Source: Gigantopelta aegis (lineage: Eukaryota; Mollusca; Gastropoda; Neomphalida; Peltospiridae). Taken from it: a stretch of 64,000 nucleotides of DNA. The stretch is taken from the NCBI RefSeq assembly GCF_016097555.1, contig NC_054702.1:62734650-62798649 (forward strand). The letters are read 5' to 3'. The position numbers were made by a program, and so were the translations under genes. Below the pieces are notes generated by a model. The model was given only the letters and a program-made list of their open reading frames with translations. It was not told the DNA's origin and made no database searches. Of the stretch, positions 21,931-34,261 are shown piece after piece (position 1 is the stretch's first letter; each line of letters begins with the position of its first letter).

Positions 21931-22832
21931 CAGTGAAACCCCGCTATTGCGACCATCAGCAGGACTTATTAAAATTTGTCTTAATAGTGGGATGGTCCTA
22001 ATACCAAATTACCAACATTCAAAATGATGATTGTTTGGTAAATATTGATTGTGAATTTTATGCCCACCATTCATTTTGGTTGCCGTCAGTAATGTGTAAA
22101 CTGATTAAAAAAAATTGACGATGACAGTGTACCCGGTATTAACATTTACATTAAAATACAAGAATAATCAATTGTCAAACCTGCTTCAGTTATTTGTGAG
22201 CATGGACTGTTCTTTTTCTTAATTATTACACAATAGAAATTAACAACTGTCTAAACAAATGACACCCTCCTGACGTTTTAGGACATCCAGTGTCCCAAAG
22301 GTAATACAAACACATGAATTCTGTTTCACTTGGCAGCTAATCATTGCATTTGTTGTCAGTTTCTGTGAGCAGTAAAGTTCTAGGATGGTGTGACATTTGC
22401 TTTTATAAAAAAAAACATGTTACTCTGTGTAAATGTTAGGGTACTTTTAAACATTATTGTGAGCAAGTTATACAAAAACATAACTGTGCGTCGTACCTTC
22501 CAAAAATTAACTATGACTTCCTAGTTCAAAAGGAATACCTTTTTCTTTCGAACTAAATAAATATAAGACTATTTCATTGCTGGTTTGAGCAATTAATTTT
22601 AACACCATAGCCTGGAAAAGTACAATTAAATGCTGTGGTCGCATTAATGGGGTTCAAATGCACTGAAAACGAACATTGGGTCTGACTTTACTGGTCATAG
22701 TCCATAGTATCAGGGTGATCTTAATACTGGGGTTGTACAACAACATATTAAGGAACTTTTCTGGTCTTTAAAATATTGGTCTTTATAGCAGGGTGGTCTT
22801 AAAATGGGGTAGTCATTAGATGGAATTTTACT
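21931..22832 (+). mobile_element. Pogo/Tigger-like non-autonomous element (~0.9 kb)
   Basis: Begins CAGTGAAACCCCGCTATTGC and ends with inverted TTTTACTG, flanked by TA (21929-21930, 22833-22834). The right end also carries TGGTCTTAAAATGGGGTAGT, complementary in theme to the left. No transposase is seen. It lies downstream of BPNT1. Confidence 0.65.
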
Positions 22833-23428
22833 GTAATAACAACTTTTTAAAAAATTACTAAGTAGACAATATACAGACAAACCCAGTGTATTTATATAAA
22901 TCTTTAATTTGGAAGCATAAATGCCACGTCACACTGGAATACATTGTTACTATGCATGATGTGAAGGATTGTGTGCATGTGATAATATGATTAAATATTT
23001 TTAATATTTTGCACTTAAAGGCGATGCATGTCATGTTATAAAGAATACAACTTGAAAAAATATTGGTGCATCTTATAAAACAAGAAAACATAGCTACTCC
23101 ATCATAATAACCCATTTGCTCTGAATGTGTGTCATAAAACTACATATGAGAATCCATAAATGTCAGAATATCTTTATTGTCTCCTCACGTTTTTAGTGAA
23201 CTATCTTGTATATTTTTTTGCATGTACTGCTTTTTTTCATGTTGCAGCATTTTCAAATTTCTTTGAAGTAAAATAAACAGATATTATGAAAAATAAAACA
23301 TAGCACGTTACTTGTTACTGAGGGCACACATCATTTATTATCTAATTATGATATCAGTTTGTTTTTGGTTTTGCTTAACATTTTACTGGTCAGTCATCAG
23401 TTTAAATTTGACTGCTCTAAAATACTTA
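22833..23428. other. Intergenic, nothing recognised
   Basis: AT-rich sequence between two pogo-like elements with no supportable exon or repeat. Confidence 0.5.
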
Positions 23429-23604
23429 CAGTGAAACCTCTCAAGACCGGACCTTCTGTAAACCAGAATTCTCTCAAAACTGGATGTTTCTCACGGTCCC
23501 CTTTTAAATATCAGTACAAAAGAGAACCTCTCTAAACCGGATACCCCTTAAAACTAGACTTTTTACTTGGTCCTGAGCATGTCCGGTTTAGGGGGGTTTC
23601 ACTG
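23429..23604 (+). mobile_element. Pogo/Tigger-like MITE, complete
   Basis: 176 bp beginning CAGTGAAACCTCTC and ending GGGGGGTTTCACTG, flanked by TA on both sides (23427-23428, 23605-23606). Internal AAACCGG/CCGGTTT motifs repeat. Fragments of the same family lie in BPNT1 intron 2. Confidence 0.85.
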
Positions 23605-23606
23605 TA

Positions 23607-24790
23607 GTTTTAACATTTTAATTAAACATATGCTAGCCATTGTTATTTTTTGTATAGTTTTGGGTGTAAAATGTAATCCAAATCCTTTAAGGTGTAGTCA
23701 TTAATTTTAAATTTGGATATTTACAAAATCAAAAATATGTACCTGTTTTTTGTTTTTTTAAATTTATATTCTGAATGGTTTCAAATTACTTTGATACATT
23801 TTTATTATACAAGTTGTATTTTCTCAGATCAATTTGTTAACTTCCTTGCATATATTTATCCACTTTGTAGTTTTATAGTTATACTGTTAAATTTTGCACC
23901 CCTCTGTGTAACTTGTTTGTCGGTGTCTTGTATTACGGCATACAGGTGTCTGTGGTGGTGCTGCATTCTACAAGAAAATCATACATATTCATATTGCTCA
24001 AATTTGATGGTTATTTTTATAGCACAACAAATGTTAACATTTATCATTATTTTTAAAAGAGGAAGAGTAAATTGTAAATGTTTTTATTGCTAAACCTTTC
24101 ATGGTGTCAATAAATTAACAACCTAATAATCAAAAATATGTTTCATCTATACACTTTATGACAGTTTGATTGGTTGAACAATTTTTATTCTCATTACAAC
24201 GAGTATCAGAATTTTGGAAAACTTTAAGGAAGGTTAACCGCCCAAAATTCAATCACACATTATTAATCCACAAGATTTTGTGCATTTCGAAGAATGTTAT
24301 TTACCATTACTTGCAGTTCATTCATTCTCCACTGATTTTTGAAGTGTATACCTTTTGTAGTGTATGGTGTATGATTTTAGTGGAAAGTCTTCCATACTTG
24401 TTAAAAATGTTATCTTTGCTTTATTTTATAGTAAGCATTATTATTTCTTAGCATTTTTTGCAAAAATTTGCATTCCACATTATGTAATACTGTACTGTAG
24501 TCCTGTTGAAGTCGTTCTTCAGTTTGAAACAATGTTGTATTTGAATTTATTTAACATTACAAGCATCATCTATAAATATGCTTCAATGTCAAGTACACTG
24601 GAGAGTGGTAATGAAAAAATCTTGTGATGAAAACACCCCAGCCAAAACTAGTGCCTGTCCACAGATCACTGAGTGCAAAAAGGCAAAGCAATAACTGCTT
24701 CAGATAGAGCTCGAAGCAATTTTTCCCAAATGTAATAATTCAGCCAATTATGGTGAGTGCTGTTGTATTGGAATACTAGATATTTGTTTT
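23607..24790. other. Intergenic AT-rich sequence
   Basis: The 126-codon open frame at 23713-24093 is a low-complexity hydrophobic read typical of AT-rich DNA. No supportable gene. Confidence 0.5.
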
Positions 24791-24796
24791 GTTTGC

Positions 24797-24880
<84 letters not shown>

Positions 24881-24890
24881 TACATATATG
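24797..24890 (+). repeat. (TA)n-(CA)n microsatellite
   Basis: About 60 bp of TA followed by about 20 bp of CA, then a mixed TA/CA tail. Confidence 0.97.
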
Positions 24891-25564
24891 TACATGTAAA
24901 AGTGTGCATATGACGAACAAGGTGGAGGTGCTGGAGGTGTGCACCCCTCCCAAATTTCGAGGAGTCCTGAAAAATCCAGTGTTTATCAAAATTGACAAAT
25001 GAATGCAATGAATTTTTTACGTTTTAGTGGGAGACCTGTATTATCATGGGCAGTTTGGTGTTCAAGAAGATTGCGATATAGATTACAAGAACAGTGAGAT
25101 TTATCACTTTCCATTACCGCTCTTCAGGGTGATTAGGCCTTCGGTCACATTGTTTTGCTTTTGAAGTTATGTTGCTTACAAAAACTAGGAAGAAGTTATG
25201 AAAAACACCTAGTGATGGTTATGGATATTACAGTGTTTTTAAGAGTATTGAGTTTTTGATATAATATATATGTATACAACAGAATATTATATTTATTATT
25301 TAGATCATAGATTCCAATAAGCATTTTTTAGATTTTTATTTTCATTAAAAGAATAAAGTAAAAATTGATGTTGACATGTCTTAATTGTTTTGTGCTATTT
25401 ACTGGTACATAGTGTACAATGTTCTTATTGGGTTAGGTCAGGCTCTATTTGTTTCATTTCTGAAAACAAAATATTTTAAAGCTCAAGTGTAAATATTTTT
25501 AATAACAAAATATTTCATTGGTGGAAGAGGTACCCATGTGATATTTATTGTCGTTGTTTTCTTC

Positions 25565-26170
25565 TTTTCGTTTGCTTGTTGACTACATGTTGAGGCCATC
25601 AGTGACTATGAACGATACTGTTCTCTGTAGATCACTTGTGCCATACAGCTTCTTCTGGAGAGTTGTTGTAGTTGTCCAGGTAGTCTCCCTCAGCTGCTGT
25701 AGGTTTATGCAGTCTTGGATGACATGTTCGGTTGTTTGTTCTGCTTCTCTACAGAAGCAGATGGAAGGTGCCAGCTGGAACCTCTTATGCATATGCTGGG
25801 TACTTCCTTGTCCTCTGGCTCTGCGAGACAGTCGGGAAGGACTTTCAGTAGCTGAGGATGGGTCCCCTCGAGTTAAGGAGCCCAGTGCTGCACCTGCCTG
25901 GTGAGTCATCACAGGGTGAGCACCGATGTCCAGAAATGTAGTCATAATAGCTGTTGATGCATGGTATTGTAGTCTATTAGAGCACACCATGGCCAAATAC
26001 CTCCGACTTCAGCACTCTAGGTTTCTGTTAGGGTTACCTCACCCCTTAGTCCATATCAGTCTAGCCTCTACCCATTGACCAGTCCAGCTTGGGTGTCCCG
26101 AATAGAAGCCAAAGCTTCTGTTGGCATAACTCTCCGAGACATACAAGCCCCCTCACTAGGACTATGAAAG
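25565..26170 (-). mobile_element. 3' end of a LINE (non-LTR retrotransposon)
   Basis: The reverse strand ends in a frame (25583-25996) with FCREAEQTTEHVIQDC and then LYGTSDLQRTVSFIVTDGL before the stop. That C-x-C...H-x4-C plus TEHV/LYG pattern is the C-terminal tail common to animal LINE polyproteins. Upstream, at 26000-26160, an out-of-frame continuation is visible. The reverse transcriptase core is absent, so this is a 5'-truncated copy. The family is not resolved. Confidence 0.8.
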
Positions 26171-26414
26171 GGCTATTTATCGTCTTAACATTATGGAATA
26201 ATTCTTTTTTGAGGTCATGACCTCTGGTCAGATGATTGAGTCACACAGTACAAATCTGTATAGATCTTCATGGTTTCTCTCATGTTGTACGATTGAAACA
26301 CACTCGTAATATAAACGGTTTCACATGGTAACTCTAGCATTCTGTATATATCACACAATGCCATTATGGAATATATAATCAGTTTTGGTATACCCTCTAT
26401 ACGGACTGTATGGG

Positions 26415-26435
26415 AGGTGACCCCCCCCCCCCACT
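26415..26435 (-). repeat. Poly-C run
   Basis: A C-run inside otherwise AT-rich intergenic sequence; nothing else is recognised between 26170 and 26640. Confidence 0.7.
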
Positions 26436-26799
26436 CCACTTCAAAACTTTCAATTTGTAAATGTCATATTTTTATTTAATGTTTGTGATGGCAAAGCAAG
26501 ACGAAAAGAATAACAAAACTATGATTGTTTTAATAGAATACTTTATCAAACCAAAATAAAAAATGGTTTAACATACATTGGGTGTTATTTACATCTGTGG
26601 TGCACAACAATAATTAACAGTAAGACAAAAATAAATAATAAATTCTCCAGCCCAAAATCTTTGACGGAGTTGAACAAATGGAGCACAACTGACTACATGT
26701 ATCACAGTATTTGTAACGGAGAAAGGAATATTGATTCAATGACACCTCTACACATTTTGTAACTACGGCTATTTGATGCCTTCGACACTTTGTCAACAT

Positions 26800-26995
26800 A
26801 GAGAGAAAACCTGCTGCTACTACTGATAATGCAACAAAAGATCCCTTATATGCACTGTTCCACAGACAGGAGTGCATACCACAATCTTTGTTCAACCAGT
26901 TGGGACAGGAAAAACCGAAAGCCCGTCAATGACAATTGACCCTGCAACCGACAGCACCTGAAGCATGCACTCTACCACTATATCATGCCCACTTT
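26800..26995 (-). repeat. SINE, minus strand, worn
   Basis: AAAAGATCCCTTATATGCAC, CCACAGACAGGAGTGCATAC and a tRNA-like head in reverse (CTCTACCACTATATCATGCC). Clearly divergent from the younger copies at 45.5 kb. Confidence 0.75.
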
Positions 26996-27644
26996 TGACA
27001 ATGGTGTACAAGACCGATGTAAACACTTGAAATAAAATAAGGCACACTTTGTATGTAGAAAAAAAAACACCCAACCAGGTTCAATGTAAGTATCAAAAAC
27101 AATTTGAATTCAACTTAAAACTGATGAACAATGTTACACAAAGATCCATAACATACTCGCTTCATAAGGATAAACCAAGTACAAACAGTCTTCACCAAGC
27201 ACGGTGAGTGATCTTTTGTGCCCCCCTCCACACTCGTATGAAAAGTTTTCATCAGTGTGACAAACTGACTGCCTTGTGCACTACACATATTAAAACATTT
27301 TATTTGAGACGTCATGTGACTGCTCGTCTAGTACTCTCGATTTAGTTCATGGTGAAGACTACATACATAAACATGTATACAAAATATATTATAAAAACTT
27401 ATGGTATAACTACTTTGCAGTAATAATACATTACATTTATACCCATGTAAAAGCCATATAATTTTGACAGAACATGTTTAATGCATGTCAGTTTACTATT
27501 CAGGATGGTGTAAACCAAGTTATTACCGTATCAAGCTGAATTAAGAATATTTGCACCCAACTTTTGAAAGCAAAGATTTTCAAATAAATTAGATAAAATG
27601 AAGGAAGGAATGTTTTATCCTCCACACATTTTAACTAGTTTTAT

Positions 27645-27832
27645 GGTATCAGAACTGGTTAAGCACCACACAGATGCGAGAGGAAACCCACTGCTACCAC
27701 ACAATACTCTTTCAAATTAGCAGCAAGGGATCTTTTATATGCAGTATCCCAGACAGGATAGCACATACCGTTGTGTTTGTTACACTAATCATTGGCTGGA
27801 ATAAGAAATAGCCGAAGGAGTCCACCAATACA
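27645..27832 (-). repeat. SINE family A, minus strand
   Basis: Reads GAGAGGAAACCCACTGCTAC, TTAGCAGCAAGGGATCTTTT and CCCAGACAGGATAGCACATA in reverse orientation, ending in GGCTGGAATAAGAAATAGCC. The head is truncated. Confidence 0.8.
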
Positions 27833-28734
27833 AATAAATTAGCTCATATTTGTTTTAACTAGTTTTAAGTACATCTATCGAGTATTTTGCTGTACCAATA
27901 TTTTGCAAACCCAGTGTTCCTGCTGTTCTAATTAAGGATTGTATGCAACTCCGTCATTGCATTTTGCCTCCCTCCATTTTTCTCAAGAGACTAAATAATA
28001 AAAAAGATGTTGACAGCACTTAAATGTTAACTATTCTAGACAGATAAATGGAGTAAAAAGTAAATATTGTGATGGGGGGGAAATGGGTTAAAGTTGAGCT
28101 CTGTGGTGTAATTGGACATTTTATTTTTAGGTGTGGTTGATTAATTATAATGCAGACTGCCTGTAATTTGACAATGTTTAACAAATGTTTGAAAGCTTGT
28201 TGTAAAGTACTGTAAGTTGCCACATGATCTGAAATTTCCATTTGGCAAATGTATTTCTCAATATATCGGCCAAAGAACTGGAAATTGTATGAGCTATCAT
28301 TTGGTTATATTTTGCATGGTTAAGTAAAATAGATTTATTACACTTATTATTAATTTTTTTTAAAGTGTTAAATTGCTCAAATAAATTTTTTGGCCAACAT
28401 AAGCACTGCATACATACATATACATATATATATATATATATAATTTACAATATACAACATTGCAATAGCTATTTTTAAATATAAATGGCCTACATAATTA
28501 TATTTATTGCTTACAATTAAACCAAAAACATGTAATATTTATTTTTCAAACAAGAATGCTGCAGAATTCGACCCAAAACGTATTCGGTGTCACTGATAGT
28601 TGTATCCATAAAAGTTGGGTTTTTTGCATGTCAGAGATACACTTTAAAAAAAAAAAAAAAAACAACTTTAAATTAATAAAAATTAATTAAAATTTTAATG
28701 TGATATATTTTAATAAAAAAAAAAAAAAATGCAG

Positions 28735-28850
28735 TGAGATGAGATGAACGTACATAGATGTAACTATAAGCCAAGTGTCATTGATGTTGGACTTGTAGTT
28801 TGTGAGAAATGGATATTAACGCGATAACCTTAATGTTGAGTCAAAACACA
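28735..28850 (+). repeat. Short dispersed repeat (GTAACTATAAGCCAAGTGTC family)
   Basis: Related segments of about 100 bp occur at 30225-30330 and, worn, near 20-150 (CCAAGTTTCATTGAT followed by a TTAGTTTGTGAGAAA-like part). Non-coding. Confidence 0.5.
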
Positions 28851-28889
28851 CAACTTTACAATATTTAAAAAAAATTGAATTGTAAAACA

Positions 28890-29020
28890 AAGGAAGGAAG
28901 GAAATGGTTTATTTAACGACGCACTCAACACACTTTATTTACGGTTATATGGAGTAGGGCATATGGTTAAGGGCCACACAGATATTGAGAGAGGAAACTC
29001 GCTGTCGCCATTTCAGGGGC
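28890..29020 (-). repeat. SINE family A tail, minus strand
   Basis: GGAAGGAAATGGTTTATTTA, ACGACGCACTCAACACACTT and CATATGGTTAAGGGCCACAC are the reverse of the family A 3' tail. The core is missing. Confidence 0.85.
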
Positions 29021-29869
29021 CACTGAATTTTAAAACATATTTTACGATGTGTGTAAACATTATTATCAACCGAGGTGCAATAAGGTTAGATTACTTTTCC
29101 AAAACTATTTTTTCAAAGATTCAACAAGAAAAGCCCCAATCTTACGGTGTTATGACATTAAACCGAAAATTGACCTCTCCATCTTACATGTTTAATGTTA
29201 TAAGTTATAATAAACGTGTGCACTTTTTTTTAATCAACAAAAGTGACTAATATATTGATACAACATATAAGTCTGCCTTTTTCTCTTCTATTTTAAAATC
29301 CATGGTACCACTTAATAATCCAAAAGCAGTTCACATCATGAGCAATGAAATGGTAAATAACAAATTTTTATATAACCAAGATTACAGTTTAAAACTGATG
29401 TTCTCCAAATCGCCAAATAAGAATTCAAGTTGAAATTTTAAAATTCATTTCATTATTAATTTGCCAAAAAGCTAATTGAAAATCATGTACCCTTCATATA
29501 TCAACAGCCATTCAAACTGTTAGGCTAATTAAAAGTTTAAACTGTAGAAAACGTGGATTGCATGATCAGAACAGGTAGCAGAGGACTCACTGGAAGATTG
29601 TAAGCCATCCCTTTGGCTGTTGGGATGTTCGGACCAGTCTACACTTCCAGATGAAAAAATGCCATTAGACATTTTAATTGGTTTTCCGATCAAATTTGCC
29701 AAATTGCTAATAATTGGTTTCAGCTTAAACCCAATCAGATTAATGATTGTAGCTGACGGGTAAATGGTTAAATAATAAATAAGAATTACGCAGAATTAAA
29801 TGCCTCGCCTACCATAAATTGATGTTAATCTTAATGCATGTTAAAGGAAAAAAAGGACTAAAAACAAGA

Positions 29870-30130
29870 GTACGGTCACGCTGACCTAGTTATGGTATGC
29901 AACAAACAGCCAGCCCAAGTTGGACTTGCATGCATGTTTTGATGATCCTATATGAATTGATAAGGAAGAAATGCCCTAGACAAGGATTTTATTTAATGTG
30001 CAGTAATGTGTGAAAAGTAGGTCATGGTGACCTAGTTGTGGTACTGTATGTGACACATTGCCATCCCAATCTGTACAAGGTTTGATGATCCTATATGAAT
30101 TGATTAGAAAGATATACCCCGGAAACAAAA
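29870..30130 (+). repeat. Two ~147-bp repeat units
   Basis: GACCTAGTTATGGTATGCAA near 29882 and GACCTAGTTGTGGTACTGTA near 30030, each followed by TTTGATGATCCTATATGAAT. Non-coding. Confidence 0.6.
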
Positions 30131-30468
30131 TGTTTACGAACTGACAACACATGACCCATCAAAGATGTGTGTATAAAAATTATATCCAAGTTAAAAAAAA
30201 AATATATAAAACACTTTTTTTAACATGCTTTGAGATAAACATTCATAGGGTAACTATAAACCAAGTTTCATTGATACGAGACTCTTAGTTAAAACACAAA
30301 CGTTGACGCTGTCACCTTCGGAAACGTAATACCGGTATCTCACTTTTTTGTTTTTATCTTTAAACACTCAGAAATTATTATCCTGAAACAAATTCAGTTC
30401 TGACATACGTAGAGTTAACAAGACTAGAATATCACAGTGTCACATGGTAGAGCTATTCACATCACAAT

Positions 30469-30607
30469 TCAGACGAGTCTGTCTGAGCGAAGTCTTCTGG
30501 TTCTGTGCCAGGAGGCTAGTCTCTTTTGTTTCACTTTTTTACTTGAACTGTTCTTATAAGTTGGAGTACACACCGTTTGTTTCACTTTATCTTTGTTTTC
30601 ACAGTTC
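30469..30607 (-). CDS. Terminal exon with basic tail
   Basis: Acceptor ATATTTTCAG, then NCENKDKVKQTVCTPTYKNS, SSKKVKQKRLASWHRTRRLR and SDRLV before TGA. It is rich in K and R (KKVKQKR, HRTRRLR), which could act as a nuclear localisation signal; that is inference from composition only. Confidence 0.82.
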
Positions 30608-33453
30608 CTGAAAATATAATTTAAAAAATCATTCATAACCTTCCGGGGAACCTTGTTACTAGAGGCCGAGTGGGTACTTATAACAGGGGAAATAGAAATC
30701 CTAATTTCTCTCTCAGAAATTAGCATGCATTGGTGTTAAGTGCAATATTGTTGGACGATTTGGCTTACATGATAATGACCTTGTTGCTACTAACTATGAC
30801 TAATCATTATTTGGCGAACACACAAAATAACATCAAGTTAGCTTTAAAAAGATTTTATATTTATTGCTCCTTCAATGTGAAATGTTTTAATAAAATGTTA
30901 TTTTAATACCATCTATTATTTTTTTTTTTTTTAACAGAATAGATATCACTTTGGTTTGTGATCAGTGAGAATTACTGCAATCAGAAAATAAACTTCACAA
31001 CAACTGGTAGCTGGTTTATTAACCTCTCTGATCACATTTATTTCAATATGACAAAGAGAAGAAAGGAATGTTTCTTTAACAAACACTTCCACGTATACTT
31101 AAGTACTACACATTGTAACTTTATATATCTAGCTCAGTTGGTAGTGTGTTCAACTGAGGTGCTTGGGTTGCTTGATCAAATCCCTCGGTGGGCCCCATTC
31201 TTTGCTGGTTTTGTTTTGTCCCAACCAGTGTTCCACGACTGGTATATTAAAGGCTACGATATGATAACATGCTGTTCTGCCCATGGCGAAAGGCATATAT
31301 AAAACATCACTAGTGATGTCCCAATGATCAATAATAATCGAAGATTTGATTGGTTTGACTTTACCAATATGACAATAGATAATAAAAATCCACAATCAAT
31401 TGTGTGGAAAAATATGAACTATAATTGTTTTTCCAGTTTAAATAATGGAACTGCACGCCATAGGATTTCAAATTTCATTGGAAACTGTTTTATTATATAT
31501 TGAGTGGTTACTACCTTTTTAGTTAATTACATTGATACAAACAAAAATAACTCACTTCAAATGACTTTCGAGTTCCCAGTTCCACAATTCGACACCACAT
31601 CCTGGATTGGGACATTTTATTACACCAAGACACCTCATCATTTCAACATTGTCTTGTGGTAAATAAGGTCTGAAAAAGACATAGAAATTAACACAAAAAC
31701 AATCATTCTAAAATGACAAAAAGAGAAGTTTCAAAAGTCATAACTGTGAAAAATGGGTAAATCATCAAGAATGTTAAACTTGATCTGTAACATAAACCTA
31801 TACACAAAATTTCAGCTCAATATTTCTTTAATAAATAATTTCTTCAATTAATTTTTGTATCTCGTAAGTTCTAGGGCCATAACTGTCAAAAATGGATAAA
31901 TTGTTATGAAAGTCAAACTTGATCTGTAATAGTACATGAAAAAAAAACTGTACACAAAATTTCAGCTCAATATCTCAAGGCATTGTGAAAAATATATATC
32001 TGGAAAACTGTATGTGGGGCACACAGACGGAGATGAAACCTATAGTCCCCTCCGGTCGGACAGAAAGGGAATAATAATAATTTTTAAAAGACATTCATTC
32101 AAAACACAGGATGAGTGGATTCAATTAATTTTAAAAACAAAGGCAATAACCTAAGTAATTACTAATAAACCAAGGAAAAATATGTAAGGGAGTAAGACAA
32201 AGTTGGATGAGATGCACAGACAACACAAACACTATTTTAGGCAAGTTTATTTGCTTCAAAAGTCAGTTTAACAAAATAGCCGTCAGCATACTCAAAATTG
32301 CCGTCAGCATACTCAAAATTGCCGTCAGCATACTCAAAATAGCCATCAGCATACTCAAAATTGCCGTCGATGGGTCCTTTCAACTAAGAGGATATGAACA
32401 AAAGACTGTCTGTGCGAGTCCAGCAGTCTACCAAATCATGGCAAATGAGCCAATATAGAAATTCCCACTAGCTACTGCCAGTAGAGCACTTTATACCAGC
32501 AACACTGTATGTCTCTTGGAATCATCTCAGGTCCCACGTGTGCATCCATTCTGCCTTGCTTATGTTCCGAAAATATCGATAGTAAACAGTGTTCGAGATT
32601 AAAAAATTGGGGCAGTATCCCAGTTGGATACTAACATTTCCAAATCTGGTATCCCACCTGAGAATTTAGTATCCCACTTAAATGAAATTCATAAATAACA
32701 TCGTAACAAACTTGGAAGTCAATGTTTTTGTTCCCAGTCTATTGCTATGCCGCAATCAAAATTGCAGAATTTGTGATATTCGCAATCAAACGGAATTGGC
32801 AAAAAGATTTTGCTTCATCTATTACTGAGTAATATTGACATAAATTAATATTTAGCAGTAATCTATAAGTCTTTCTACATTACTAATGATAAACCTACCT
32901 GTATCAATTTGTGGAATCAATACCTCAAATAAAATTTGAAGTGAGAAAACATCAACAAAAACAATAGCGACTTAGCGGTTCCCAATTTATTGCTTCGCCG
33001 TTATTGCTCCAGTGTAGCATACTGGGTACAAGTTGGGGGGATATTGTTATGGCATAGCATCAGACTGGGTACGAGCTCGAAAATACTTTTACTTAACTTA
33101 CCAGTAAATGACAACTTACATTGTTTTAGTGAAAAATAAAAACGCAGGATTAAAAAAAAACATTATATGGCATCCCATTGGGATACTTGGTTCTTGAAGT
33201 CTGGTATCCAAAATTAAATTCTGGTATTCCTGGGATATCGGGATACCGTTATCTCGAACACTGGTAAATCATATAATGTCTGCAAAATGTTTACCGTTGT
33301 AGAGGAAATGTTGTATATTGACAAATAGGACAGAATTTCAAGGCTGGTCTGATGCAATTTTCCTCATCATAAAGACAATCCTCGCAAACCTTGTGTTGAC
33401 ACAACCCAAACACCATTCTCGTCTTTGGACAGAGACAAACACTGCAGTTGAAC
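30469..33453 (-). CDS. RING finger plus TRAF-type zinc finger protein, 3' three exons
   Basis: Minus-strand exons 33453-33295, 31669-31556 and 30607-30469 join in phase and give 137 residues to a stop. The order is: C3HC4 RING (C-x2-C-x11-C-x-H-x2-C-x2-C-x14-C-x2-C), linker PYLPQDNVEMMRCLGVIK, a C-x4-C-x11-H-x3-C finger of TRAF type (CPNPGC ... HLKNC, with K and C supplied across the last splice junction), then a basic tail ending RRLRSDRLV. RING plus TRAF-type fingers usually indicate an E3 ubiquitin ligase; substrate and location are unknown. The RING starts at the very beginning of the first visible exon, so at least one 5' exon with the start codon lies above 33453 and was not identified. 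The specific orthologue is not recognised. Confidence 0.85.
31128..31310 (+). repeat. SINE (tRNA-like head), in an intron of the RING gene
   Basis: TAGCTCAGTTGGTAGTGTGT is a clear tRNA A-box region, followed by GGTGGGCCCC and CACGACTGGTATATTAAAGG. The tail is replaced by an unrelated hAT-like fragment from 31310. Confidence 0.85.
31310..31435 (+). repeat. hAT-like fragment (GATGTCCCAATGATC family)
   Basis: GATGTCCCAATGATCAATAA ... GATTTGATTGGTTTGACTTT ... CACAATCAATTGTGTGGAAA matches about 53311-53455 in the same orientation. Confidence 0.6.
31556..31669 (-). CDS. TRAF-type zinc finger exon
   Basis: Acceptor CTTTTTCAG, donor GTGAGT, 114 nt. It encodes PYLPQDNVEMMRC, CPNPGCGVELWNWELESHL and two bases of the next lysine codon. 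The last finger cysteine is in the next exon, which independently supports the junction. Confidence 0.85.
31715..32065 (-). repeat. Family R repeat, minus strand
   Basis: The reverse of the 9210-9625 family: two units with TACACAAAATTTCAGCTCAA, and the terminal part GATGAAACCTATAGTCCCCT. It lies between RING-gene exons. Confidence 0.8.
32275..32370 (+). repeat. 21-bp tandem repeat, ~4.5 copies
   Basis: The unit GCCGTCAGCATACTCAAAATT recurs with single changes. The chance frame reads as repeated KIAVSIL, which is a by-product of a 21-bp period. Confidence 0.95.
32587..33263 (+). mobile_element. hAT-like MITE with GTATCCC motifs
   Basis: Begins CAGTGTTCGAGATTA and ends TTATCTCGAACACTG, flanked by GTAAA (32582-32586 and 33264-33268). 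Multiple GTATCCCA/TGGGATAC motifs lie near both ends. It ends 31 bp from the RING exon. Confidence 0.8.
33295..33453 (-). CDS. RING-domain exon
   Basis: Acceptor TTTATTTCAG, donor GTAAAC, 159 nt, entering with one base to complete a codon and leaving with two. It encodes FNCSVCLCPK, FGLCQHKVCEDC and LKFCPICQY, which supply all eight zinc ligands of a C3HC4 RING. Confidence 0.88.
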
Positions 33454-34066
33454 CTGAAATAAAGGTTACAATTTACGTTAATTCCATCAAATAAACATAT
33501 GTTGAGAATGGCCACCATTGCATATATAATCCTCCATAATAATTTAATGTTAATACACTGTACTGTAAACCTCGTTTAAATACTAACACCAGAATTAAAA
33601 TTATAGTGGTTTAATTTGGTTACATCCAGGTTTAGTTTGGAAATCATGATGAAGGTGGCAGGTTTGTTGCTAAAATGTAGGAAACAAATGATGCTGAAAC
33701 AATAAATGTTAAAACTTCTCCCCTTTTGGGTGTTTTTCAAAGTGTTACAATTTATACTAACAAACTGACTGCTGCAACAGAAATTTATTGTACCATCAAT
33801 GTCAAAAATGACCAAAATAAAGACAAATAAAACATCTTGAATATGTTATTGTTATCAAAACACTGGTATGCGACTCATTCACAAATGAAAAACAAATCAT
33901 CTTTAACGACAACTTGCTCAAAGAGTTTTGTATTTCTCTGCAAGAGGCAGAGGGATGTATGTCTGTACTAATACTATATCAGTAGACACAGCACTATAAA
34001 TTATAATTTCCCAACTGCTTATGTTTTAAATAATATCTGTAAACTGATGGTTTTACTTAATGATTG

Positions 34067-34068
<2 letters not shown>
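33454..34068. other. Upstream of the RING exon, no exon found
   Basis: Must include intron sequence of the RING gene. The minus-strand frame at 33576-33815 shows no family resemblance and no convincing splice signals. Confidence 0.4.

Positions 34069-34132
<64 letters not shown>
34069..34132 (+). repeat. (TA)n microsatellite
   Basis: About 64 bp of alternating T and A. Confidence 0.97.
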
Positions 34133-34136
<4 letters not shown>

Positions 34137-34261
34137 AGAAATAAAAGTGTATGGAGCTGTGGTAAAAAAAACAATATTGTACAAAACAAAACATATATTT
34201 CAAAATATTATCAATGATGCTTATAGATCTCATTTTAAAATTTCTAAGAGATGCCTATTAA

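Noticed and set aside
23713-24093. 126-codon frame, + strand
   Set aside because: Low-complexity hydrophobic read of AT-rich intergenic DNA with no splice or promoter context.
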